In this document: positions 23,074 to 35,600 of the stretch, piece by piece | Position numbering within the stretch: position 1 is the stretch's first letter | Layout of the letters: each line of letters opens with the position of its first letter | Assembly: GCA_947044365.1 (NCBI GenBank) | Contig: OX345646.1 | Span: forward strand, 5,558,178 to 5,622,177 | DNA length: 64,000 bases | Reading direction: 5' to 3' | Source of the DNA: Petrosia ficiformis | Taxonomy: Eukaryota > Porifera > Demospongiae > Haplosclerida > Petrosiidae | The notes under the pieces: model-generated | What the model was told of the DNA's origin: nothing | The model's input: only the letters and a program-made list of their open reading frames with translations | Databases searched by the model: none | Translations under genes and position numbers: made by a program

Positions 23074-24979
23074 ATGAGTGTAGGAGGATCTGCTCGTTCA
23101 AGAAAGTGTGTTAATACAGGAGAGGAGGAAGATTCTGTAATCATTTCCAGTAATGAACCAGATAATTATAGATCAACTAAATACAATGGCTGCAACCATA
23201 AAACAATCTGCCAATTTGTCTTGCTCTCTCTCCGAAACATATCAGTTGAACCGATCATGTTTCTATTTATGTTCAGTACGTATCTCTACTTGGCATTAGT
23301 AGAGTTGTATTTTTATCAACAATTTGGACTCGAAGCATTAAGAGACAATTCAAGTTTTGATATGCCTAACCATTCCTTTTGTGTGAATTCAAAACTGCTT
23401 GATAAGGCTTTAGGAAATGGTACTAATGATGTAGTTGAAGGCCAAGCTTCCCTTTTGATTCTTATCAACAGTTCCTTGGGTCAAATAACATCTGTTGTTG
23501 TAGCACTAATAGCAGGCCCTCTTTCGGACAAGTATGGACGTAAACCAATCCTCCTTTTTGCTCTCATAGGAAATGCTGCTGGTGCAATTTTCAACATGTT
23601 TTTGGTCTATTTTAAAGTAGAAGTCTATTTTTTCATAGCAAGTAGTTTGCTAATGGGTGTTACAGGTGGTTTTACTATCATAATGACAGTTTGTGTTGCA
23701 TACCTTGCCGATGTCAGTTCACAAAGGTGGCTGACTTTTCGTATTGCAGTGTTACAAGCTATGCTTTATATAAGTCAGGCATTGAGTGATGTCATCACTG
23801 GCCAATGGCTAAAGAGATCGGGATGTTTTTTTGATCCCTTGTTGTGGTTGAGTGTCGGTGCAAGCATCCTTGGTATTCTTTACCTCTTCTTTGTCAAAGA
23901 ACCTTTTTCAAAACAGACTAGACTTTCGAATTTAAAAGATCGTGGAGGATCTAAAATATCCGCTCTTCTACTTCGTGGCTTTAAAATATTTTTCGCTTAT
24001 GGCTATTCAAGATGGCGTTTATGGTTCACTCTGATAATATTGAGTATTAGTGTCATCAATGGAATTGGAGCATTTGAGCTACTTACCCTGTTTCAGGTGC
24101 ATGATCCTCTATATTGGGGTCCTGAACAGATTGGGTGGTATGGACTTACTAACACAGTGATACAGGTAACGTTGCCCAATTTTAATAATAGTCACCACTT
24201 CTAGTTGTAGTATGGTTGGTTTCTCAAAATTTAGTTGTAGTTAATATTGGGCTTGCTTAAAGGAGAGAATAACTAAGTGTGCATTGCAGACCAATTTTTG
24301 TTTTAGTTATTAACAGTAGAGACTCACAGTGTCTTTCTAAAAGAGGTTTTAGCTTAACCTTACAAACGGAGATTGCAATTAATTACAGATTCAAAACATT
24401 TCATTCAGGCCTTTTCACTGTTTGCACTACTACCGATCCTTGTTGCTGTGAGAGTACCAGATAGTTTGATAGTTCTTGTGGGACTACTGCTTGCAAGTGG
24501 AATGAACTTCTTTACTGGATTTCTGAGAACGAGTTGGGAAATGTATTTAGGTGAGTAGAAGTGTGTGGAACGTTTAGAAACATAGATGATACAAGCTACG
24601 ATAATGTATTAATGTATTATTGTAGTTGGTATTTTGACTGGACTGGATCCAGCTATCACTCCCATTATTCGAGCTATATTTTCGAAATTGGTAGCACAGA
24701 AAGATCAAGGTATGTAAAATTATATTACTATGGTTACAAGAAGACTCTTAATTTGTGCTTGAATTGTCCCTTCAGGTTCTCTATTTGCTGTGGTAACTGC
24801 AGTCCAGGTACTCTCAGCTGCTTTTGCCTCAGTGTTATATAATGAAATTTTTCGTGAAGCTCTGAAACATCACATGCATCCAGGAGTGGCATTCATCCTC
24901 ATGGGAATTGTGGGTCTACTACCTGTACCTCTAGTCACGTAAGATTAAGGATAATTCATTTTCCTATCATGATATGTAC

Positions 24980-25010
<31 letters not shown>

Positions 25011-25020
25011 TGTTTGTATG

Positions 25021-25053
<33 letters not shown>

Positions 25054-25316
25054 TTGTGTGTATGTATGTATGTATGCATGTATGTAAGTATATATGTATG
25101 TATGTATGTAAACTATGTATGTATGTATGTAAGTATGTATGCAGTACCCATGCTGTCTCTGCCGCTGGTTAACATGTTATCCTTTCTTTGTTTAGGATCT
25201 TATTCATTTGTCGAAAGGGAGGTACCCCTTCAGAGGTAAATGGGACCACACCGATTAATGAAAATAAAAAAGAAGAGGAAGAGAAATTATTAACAGAAGA
25301 TCGTGACTTGACTTGA
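23074..25316 (+). CDS. SLC46-like (proton-coupled folate transporter type) MFS transporter
   Basis: Five exons (23074-24165, 24409-24550, 24626-24709, 24776-24938, 25196-25316) give 533 residues with matching phases. A ~45-residue cytoplasmic N-terminus precedes 12 predicted membrane segments. The loop 'GPLSDKYGRKP' (148-158) is MFS signature A. The first extracellular loop carries two Cys and several N-x-S/T sites, typical of SLC46. 'LYLALVELYFYQQFG' after TM1 and the overall layout resemble SLC46A1/A3, which import folates or lysosomal catabolites with protons. The tail is acidic (EEEEKLL), with a possible dileucine sorting signal 'EEEEKLL'. Substrate cannot be told from sequence. Intron 1 contains TTTTAGTTA repeat fragments and intron 4 a (TGTA)n tract (24975-25140). 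The gene ends 371 bp before NUP188 on the same strand; that gap shows nothing else. Confidence 0.88.
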
Positions 25317-25687
25317 AGAGGCTAAACTATCAATATGCAATGTGTGTATATTGCATGTATTTGTGTACATAAAATTAAAACTGTTTAGTTCATGAAACTA
25401 TAAGTCGATTTTAAATTAGCTAAAATTTCAATTGACTAAGAGCAACTAAAATTATTTGGCGAATAATACATATTTCTGTACAGGAATCTTTGCAGTACTT
25501 GTGAAGAACATTTAAATTGCAGTCTCCAATTATGACAGATTGTAAAATATTTAGGTTGGGCTAAGGTGATGGTCATATAACTCCCATCATGATTACAGTT
25601 GATTATATAGCTAAGAGTCTCATTCCCATACTCAGAACCAAATATTTATTAACCCCTAGAAGACTGTATTTATGCATGTGGTAGAAT

Positions 25688-26626
25688 ATGGCGGCAGAGA
25701 GGTAGTTTTAAATTAGTTTCTTTATTAAAAGTATGTCCAATGCTCTTTGTACACTCTACAGATCCAGTCAGAGTCTCTGGAAGATCATAACAGGACACTC
25801 AGCCATTAGGATTCATGTAAGACTAATAATACTTGTATGTTCGTACGGTCCTCATATTCATAATATTTAGGAATTGATTCTTGCTGAAGTGAAAACTTGC
25901 AAGACAAAGCTAACTGAAGGTTTAGGGTACTTCAAACCACCTAGGTAACTAGTGTACCTAGACCAGTTCTCTGGTTCTTTGTTCATCTACTTACTTTTAC
26001 ATGTGTACCTCCCTCAATTTGTGCTCTTCAATACTCTTTCTCTCACACTGTATACTTTACTCTCCTCTCCTATTTCTTCAGCCCTGCCTCAGAGGCAAAG
26101 CTAAAATCTTCTAAAAATGTCAAAGGAAGGAAATTGGATTTTGTTTTACAAATTAGCAAACATCTTGTGAGTATGTATGTATGTATGTATGTATGTACGT
26201 ACATATTTATGTACATATGTATGTATGTATGTAGTATGTACACATGTATGTATGTAAGTATGTAAGTACGTATGTAGGTACATATTTATATATGTAATTA
26301 TGTATGTATGTTAGTAATTACATGTATGTATGTATATATGATTTATATATGGATATATGTATGTATGCGTCTATGTATGTGTGTATGTATGTATGTATGT
26401 ATGTATGTATGTATTTATGTATGTATATGTGTATGTATATATAATTATATATAATCTATAGTCTTTAGATCAGTTGCAGTGTTTAGAATTATTTCAGAAC
26501 TTTCTTCTAGAGGGATATCGGGGTTCATTTGAGGATATTAATACTCGACTATCTAATGAAGTAGACAGGAAGACTCTTTTATTACAACTAGAAGATTATT
26601 ATAACAAAGAAAGACTCTATTTATTA

Positions 26627-26673
<47 letters not shown>

Positions 26674-29600
26674 TGTATGTGTGGATGTACAAATATTCGT
26701 CTATGTGTACATGTATGTGTGTGTGTATGTATATATGTATGTATGATTGTATGTACATGTACATGTATGTATGTATGTATGTATGTATGTATGTATGTAT
26801 GTATGTATATCTATATATTATGTATATACTCTTACTCTCAGATGTATTAAGCAGTTTCTTGGATACTGGCAAGATGGTAGTCATCCATACAGAGTATGTA
26901 CATGTATATTGTACATGTATATTAATTACAGCTGGTATATGTCATATAGGAAGTGTATGAGAATTGTCTAAGCATTCTTGATTTTGATGGGCCAAAGTTT
27001 ATACCTGGTGTGAGTTTGATATGTATATTCATACATGCATATATTAGTAATGTGTATACTGGTATGGGTATGAGTATATGTTTTTAAATACTGGTTTAGG
27101 TATGAGACTATGTACATGTATGTAATGTACTAATACTGGTTTAGGTATGGGACTATGTACATGTATGTAATGTACTAATACTGGTTTAGGTATGAGACTA
27201 TGTTATATGTACATGTGTGTAATGTACTAATACTGGTTTAGGTATGGGACTATGTTATATGTACATGTATGTAATGTACTAATACTGGTTTAGGTATGAG
27301 GCTATGTTATATGTACATGTATGTAATGTACTAATACTGGTTTAGGTATGAGACTATGTACATGTATGTAATGTACTAATACTGGTTTAGGTATGGGGCC
27401 AGTTTGAAAAGTGTTCTTCACTTGAAATACCACCTACTGTTGAGGTATGCTAGTCATGAGTTTATTAGAATGTAAATTTATGATTATTTTATTTGTAGAC
27501 ACCAGAAGAAGAAATAAAATGGTTGAAGCAAAACCTGTTACAACAGGTATATAATACTTGTATTTTAAAATAAACAGACCACTAATACATGTAGACTGAG
27601 ATTGACTGACTGACTGACTGATGGTCGGATGGATGGATGTACTGACTGACTGATGGTCGGATGGATGAATGTACTGACTGACTGAATGACTTACTGACTT
27701 GACACATAGACAAGAGAGAGACCGAGGGTCAAACAAATTGCTGTACAGATAGACTTGTAATGTATTACCAGCTCTCAATACAGACTGTTATATAGGAGTC
27801 TGGACACATGAGAGGAGAAGGGGAGGGAGAGAGTGAAAAGAGGAGAGAAGAGAGAGGGAGGGAGGAGAGGAGGAGGGATGAAGGGAGAGAAAGGAGTGAT
27901 GAGAGGAGTGATGAAGGGAGGAGAAGAGAGAGGGAGGAAGAGAGTGAGAAGAGGAAAGAAGAGAAAGGAGGGAGAGAGGAGAGAAGGGATGAAGGGTGGG
28001 AGAAAGAGGGAAGAGGTGGCTAAAGAGAGAAGAGATGGAGGAGAGGATGGATGAAAGGAGAGAGAGGAGGGAGGAAAGAGAGGAAGAATGAAGGGAGGGA
28101 GGGAGAAGAGAGAGAGGGTGGGGAAAAGAGAAGGAGGAAGGTAGTGATAATGTTTTCATTATTTATATTTCAGGTTGAATTGTTGGAGATATTATTATTA
28201 TTCTATAAGGATTATGAATTATCGATTAATATATTGAATCAAAAGTTCAAATTATTTCAAGTAAAAACAAAGAGATAACCATTTCATATCTACATCTATC
28301 TATCTATCTATCTATCTATCCATCTATTTATCTATCTATCTATCTATCTATCTATCCATCTATATATCTGTTTATCTATTTATCTATCTATCTAATTATC
28401 TATCTATCTATCTTTATATAATACATATATGTACTATATACTCTTATATCATACATGTAATATATCCTGGTTTGGTGAAGTTCCAAATTTGGATAGTAAT
28501 CACATGATTTACTTTAATCCATAAATAATTGATGAAATAAATTTGATGTAAAAACTTCATCTAAATACATATACATGTACATGTACCTATACATGTACAT
28601 GTACCTATACATGTACATGTACATGTGCATGTTCATTGTATGAATAATGGATATTTTCCCTGTTAGTAGTATATATATTACTAGAATCATGATTTAAGGT
28701 AGTTGAAAGAATCATCTAATAAAGAATGATTTTAGTTTATCTATTCTTTTTCTATTCATTTATAAATATATAATATATATTTTTACACAGAGAGTAGGTT
28801 TTGGTTATAATCCTCGTGGTAGATATACTCCTGGTATTTCTAATGATCCTTTGTGCCAACATCATTCTGATCTGTGCGGTTTAATACTGTTAGAATCTCT
28901 GGACTTGGAATGGCTACTGCAGAATCAGGATAATCCAACTGAGTTAGTCAATGGACGGATGGATGGGTGAATGGATGGATGGATGGATGGATGGATGGAT
29001 GGATGGATGGATGGATGGATGGATGGATGAGTGGGTGGATGGATGGTTGGATGGATCGATGGGTTGATGGATGGATGGATGGATGGATGGAGGGATGGAT
29101 TGATGGATGGATGGATGGATGGATTTTATTATTCATAATTATTTTTATTTTAGGTTGCAGAAACATCATTTGTGTGATAATTCAATATCACAACATGTAA
29201 AGGTAAACTATGTTTGAAAATTCTATTTATAGTAACATTGTATCAATAGTTCTATTTATAGTAACATTGTATCTCTAATAGTTCTATTTATAGTAATATT
29301 GTATCTCTAATAGTTCTATTTATAGTAACATTGTATCTCTAATAGTTCTATTTATAGTAACATTGTATCTCTAGTAGTTCTATTTATAGTAACATTGTAT
29401 CTATAGTTCTATTTATAGTAATATTGTATCTCTAATAGTTCTATTTATAGTAATATTGTATCTCTAATAGTTCTATTTATAGTAACATTGTATCTCTAAT
29501 AGTTCTATTTATAGTAACATTGTATCTCTAATAGTTCTATTTATAGTAACATTGTATCTCTAATAGTTCTATTTATAGTAACATTGTATCTCTAGTAGTT

Positions 29601-32600
29601 CTATTTATAGTAACATTGTATCTATAGTTCTATTTATAGTAATATTGTATCTCTAATAGTTCTATTTATAGTAATATTGTATCTCTAATAGTTCTATTTA
29701 TAGTAACATTGTATCTCTAATAGTTCTATTTATAGTAACATTGTATCTCTAATAGTTCTATTTATAGTAACATTGTATCAATAGTTCTATTTATAGTAAC
29801 ATTGTATCTCTAATAGTTCTATTTATAGTAACATTGTATCTCTAGTAGTTCTATTTATAGTAACATTGTATCTCTAGTAGTTCTATTTATAGTAACATTG
29901 TATCTCTAGTAGTTCTATTTATAGTAACATTGTAATAGTTCTATTTATTGTAACATTGTACCGCTAATAGTTCTATTTATAGTAACATTATGTAATACAA
30001 GTTTCTATTTATAGACACCTCTTAATTGTCTTATAGGAATTTGAAACTAATTTACAAGAGACTACTCATACCTCAAACCACACCCCTCTGTTATTATCAT
30101 GGTATATATTAAAATACATGACGTGTGGAGATGATGATAATATTGATTTTGCTCGTTGCCTTGGTAACCAAGCATTACATGGAAAGGTATTTGAAGTATT
30201 ATTGATATTATTAAGAAGTCCTTTCTTCTCTGGAGATCGAGTGAGTAATAAATTATAGATCTATCTTTATCAATAATCCTAGTCATGCAACCTGAATAGT
30301 TACTGATGTTCCTGTTTAATGTTGCATAACTTCAGTAGTAAACCGAGTGACTCAGTCACTACTGATCCCAAGTACATGTAACTCTTCAGTGTTTTTGATA
30401 GGCTCATATGGCACATCATTGGCCCAAAGAGCTTCTTATTTGGCACTGCACAGTTCTCTCTTTGGGCCAGATGGTGCAGTTAATTATGATTATATTCTCC
30501 TCCTCCTCCTCCTCTTCCTCTTCCTCTTCCTCTTCCTTCTCCTCTTCCTCCTCCTCCTCCTTTTCCTCCTTTTCCTCCTCCTCCTTTTCCTCCTCCTCCT
30601 CCTCCTCCTCCTCCTCTTACTTCTCGTCCTCCTCCTCCTCCTCTTCCTCCTCCTCCTCCTCCTCCTCCTCCTCCTCCTCCTCCTCCTCCTCCTCTTTCTC
30701 CTCCTCCTCTCTGTTTAGCCAGTAGCTGGTGTATGTAGAGGTATTGTATATACACTCGTATCACTAGGTGTATCATCATTTAGTGAAAACTCTCTTTGCG
30801 ATCCAAGAGTATGTTATAATTGTTATAATAATAATTATATTAATATTCTTATATGTAGCTGTTATTTGATATTGCATCATGTGTTCTGAATCATCCTAGA
30901 TTAAGATTAACCTTCTGGGAAAAGGTAAATACATATTAACTAATATATATATGTGTGTGTGTACATATATATACATGTACTTTATAATGTACATGTACTT
31001 CATATGTACATGTACTTCATATTGTACATGTACATGTACTTCATAATGTACATGTACTTCATAATGTACATGTACTTTATAATGTACAAGTACTTCATAA
31101 AGTACATGTACTTCATAAAGTATATGTACATGTACTTCATAATGTAATGTACTTCATAATGTACATGTACTTCATAATGTAATGTACTTCATAATGTACA
31201 TGTACTTCATAATGTACATGTACTTCATAATGTACATGTACTTCATAAAGTATATGTACATGTACTTCATAATGTAATGTACTTCATAAAGTACATGTAC
31301 TTTATAATGTACATGTACTTCATAAAGTACATGTACTTCATAATGTACATGTACTTCATAATGTACAATGTTTATAATAATAGGGTATTGAACAAGATCT
31401 TGGATTACTACTAAAAGCAGCTTTGAGAAGGTACATATACATGTATATGTACATCATCAGTACATGTATGTCCATGTATGTACATATGTACATAATACTA
31501 CATACGTATATACATGTACACGGGCATTCAGTGTTCCATTTTGTACTTCAAATTTTCTAAGCCATTGTGGCTGCTTATTTTCTAAGCCATTGTGGCTGCT
31601 TGTTTTCTAAGCCATTGTGACTGCTTGTTTTCTAAGCCATTGTGGCTGCTCATTTTCTAAGTCATTGTGGCTGCTTATTTTCTAAGCCATTGTGGCTGCT
31701 CATTTTCTAAGTCATTGTGGCTGCTTGTTTTCTAAGCCATTGTGGCCATTGTGGCTGCTCATTTTCTCAGCCATTGTGGCTCTTGTTTGTATGTTAATTG
31801 TTTCTAAACCTATTGCTAGCATGCTAGTCACATGAATTTTCATGTTATTATATACATGTACATGTATGTGTAGGGATGTCAAAATCCCTACTGTATGCAA
31901 GCATTGGTACTAACTTGGTAGGTTAATGTAGGACCCAAAATTAAACAAACCACTTCCATATAACCCTACATAAGTACCTACACTGCTATAAAGCAAAATA
32001 CACAGAACTGTACTTATGTACGGTTATATGGAAGTGGTTTGTTTAATTTTTAGTCCTACGTCAAACTTATAGTACCAACCCAAGCTTGTTTGCATACGTT
32101 TGGGATTTTGACATCACTACACATACATGTACATGTACATGCACATATTTATTTTCATTTTCATCGGAAATGTTTTTCAATTACATTAACTAAGGTAAGG
32201 TGAACATACATAAATATATTTATAACAATATGTATACTGTACTATACAACATGCCCTGAATACACAAAGCTAGAATAACAGGAAGTGACTTGTTATGAAT
32301 ATCATTAAACTGTGTAATTACTAAACCCACAATAGTGTCACTAACAGTGGAGGATAAAAAGGCAGTGGAGGGAGCAGTCAGTGCTTTTAATCTTCTAGAC
32401 ATGTTTGAAATTTTTGAGAGCCTACTAATAATAGGCTGAATAGGCTGACTGACTGTGACTGTTCATATCATCTACTTTGGTAATGATGCGTGTAATACAT
32501 AATAATATGTATTTATTTCAGTATTAAAGATGATACTATGAATTAGACATGTGATCTTGATATTATTTATATATTGATATTATATAACAAGATACTATAT

Positions 32601-35600
32601 TATAATAAATGTGAGATATTGTGAGAACTCTGATAACTTACATATATATTAATAGCCACACAGTCCCACACTCATTTATAACTAAGATAAAACATTTTTG
32701 TGTGCAATACTTCACCTCTTCCATACCTCACCTGTTCTTCCACAGTCCCTGTAGATTGTGTACTATAGTGTATACCCTCACCTGTTCTTCCACAGTCCCT
32801 GTAGATTATGTACTATAGTGTATAGCCTCACCTGTTCTTCCACAGTCCCTGTAGATTATGTACTATAGTGTATACCCTCACCTGTTCTTCCACAGTCCCT
32901 GTAGATTGTGTACTATAGTGTATACCCTCACCTGTTCTTCCACAGTCCCGTGTATACCCTCACCTGTTCTTCCACAGTCCCTGTAGATTATGTACTATAG
33001 TGTATAGCCTCACCTGTTCTTCCAAAGTCCCTGTAGATTATGTACTATAGTGTAATATATTTGACTGGACTTAGTATTGTACACATGTATAGTTCAGAAT
33101 AACAGGAAGAGACTTGTTATGAATATCATTAAACTGTGTAATCATTAAACCCACAATAGCACCACTAATAGTTGAGAATAAAAGGATGATGAATGTTCAG
33201 CTGAAGCTGTCATGAAGCTGGAACTGAACAGCGCATCTCACATTTCAAATTTTTGAGAGCCTACTAATAATAGGCTGAATGTTGTTCATATTGATATTGA
33301 TGTGTAATACATGGTATTCTGTGTTCATTTCAGTAATTTTGAAAGTGATATGGAATTGTGTATTAAAGATGATACTATACATTAGACAAGTGATCTTGAT
33401 AATAATTATAAGTTATTGATATTATATAATGAGGTACTACTAATAAATGTGAGATATTGTGAGAACTCTGATAACTTACTTACTATAATATTTATAAAAA
33501 TTATCGTCTAAAGGTTTGAAGATAATTGTTGAGTGTTTAAATTTGTGACATCATCTTGTTTGAGTTAATGAATATAATATAATTAGTATTTATTAACACA
33601 TAAGAACAGATAGGACTGTGCAATATATCAATATAGTAATACATCGATATTATGGACGTATGTGCATGCACAATTACACACATGATTATTACCATAGTTA
33701 CATGCAACAGGGACATGCCCCTCCTCTGGATTTCAGCTAAATTTATTTTTAAATACAACAACATCTCAGCTACAGGCTTTCTAGGGCCATAGAATCAACC
33801 TCAAAAGAAGGGCTGAGTGATTATCACAATCTACTATCTTTGTTGTGTTATTAAACTTCCCTTGTGTGTATAGCTGGAGTTTCTAAAGCTGGCAATATAT
33901 TTATGGCCCGTAGGGCCATCCCTATGATTGCTTTCCACGGGGTTTAATGTATATATATTTTCTTGTGTCCACTTGCGCGAGTATGCGTTGTATACGTAGT
34001 TAAGGAACTTGCGTCATTCCCGGGGGCTTGGTCAATTAATAGGTGTGGCGTGTAAAAGAACGCGCGCTCGAGCTCTACAGACCACTGAGACCAGCAGAAA
34101 GAAAGCTGCCTGTAGCTAAGTAGCTTACGTAGAAACTGGAACTAATAGCTAGCTATTCTGCCTGAAATATATTCCTCAAGGTCTTTTAAAAGGTCAGGAG
34201 AGTAGATAATCAAAATAATAACTATAATAAGCTGTTGTCTTTCCGCATGGCATGGTTGATAAAGTCAGCCATGATTACTGAATGCTGGACACCACAAAGC
34301 AGTCATAGGGATACTTTTATCTTCACTTAAATTTGTAAAGCAATCATAGGGATGTTTTTTTTCTCTATATACACTTGTTATATTATTATTATTATATCAT
34401 ATATCCATATAGAAAGTGCAATATTACACATTGCTGAGTATAAGTGTGGAGTTAACTTAATACATTGTATATAGCTATCAGAGGGAGATATTAGAACAAC
34501 AGGAAACGACTTGTTATGAATATAATTAACATGTGTATTTGTTAAACCCACAAGAGTGTCACCAACAGTTGAGAATAAAAGGCAGAAGCCCTTTTGTAAA
34601 CAACAATAATCATAAATCAAACCAAATTTTTGAAAGCCAATAATAGGCTGATTGTTGTTCATATCCGATAATTTGGTAAATGGTGTATAATACCATGTTG
34701 TATAGATGGTTGCTATGGTAACCTTTGATGTACTAAGCTGTCATACCTACCTGTAGACAGTTAGTACTTTATAAAGGATCCTGTCTTCATCTTCAAGTAG
34801 ATAATTATAGTGAACTAGGTGTCATCACTTGTCTCTTTTCCTTATAAGGAAATGATGATCACCATGATATAAATCTGATATCTCTGCTAGAGCTAGGTTA
34901 TGAACTTACACTACCTATGAGTAATGTGATGCTACAACCTAACAGGGAGATATCTTGTACTATCAATATTTATGACACTATACCTGATAATATCAGTATT
35001 ATATTAATATTATATTAACTAGAATTTACACATCATTATGTAATAACATGTAATATATTTGACTTGTAAAACAGGACTCCAAATCTTTATACTGAGTTAG
35101 TATTGTATAGAATAACAGGAAGAGACTTGTTATGAATATCATTAAACTGTGTAATTACTAAACCCACAATAGTGTCACTAACAGGCGAGAAGGAAAGGAA
35201 CAGTTTAGTACTGGTCAGATATTCAACCCAACTAGCAATTTTTGAGAGCCTACCGAGTACAGGCCGAGTGTTGTTCAAGGAGACTAATATAGTCATAGTT
35301 TAGTAGAGGAAGAGACTTGTTATGAATATAATTAAACTGTGTAATTACTAAACCCACAATAGTGTCACTAACAGCTGAGAATAAAAGGGTGATGAGTTTG
35401 GTTCAATCCCTTAACTCAGAGAGAAGTCTACCTGTTAATTAACCAATTTTTGAAAGCCTACTAATAATAGGCTGATTGTATCATATAACTTGGTAATGGT
35501 GGGTGAATATATAATATTTGTATCATTTCAAAATACTTTTGAAGCTGATATGGAATTATGTATTAAAGATGGTACTATACATTAGACATGTCATCTTGAT

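Noticed and set aside
27788..28159. Arg/Glu-rich frames on both strands
   Set aside because: Produced by the polypurine tract; lies between NUP188 exons 9 and 10.
29222..30000. CRISPR-like regular array
   Set aside because: Units are contiguous with no unique spacers, inside a eukaryotic intron. The same holds for 2385-2820 and 10297-11165.
30347..30779. Leu-, Ser- and Gly-rich frames over the TCC tract
   Set aside because: Composition artefacts of a trinucleotide repeat in NUP188 intron 13.
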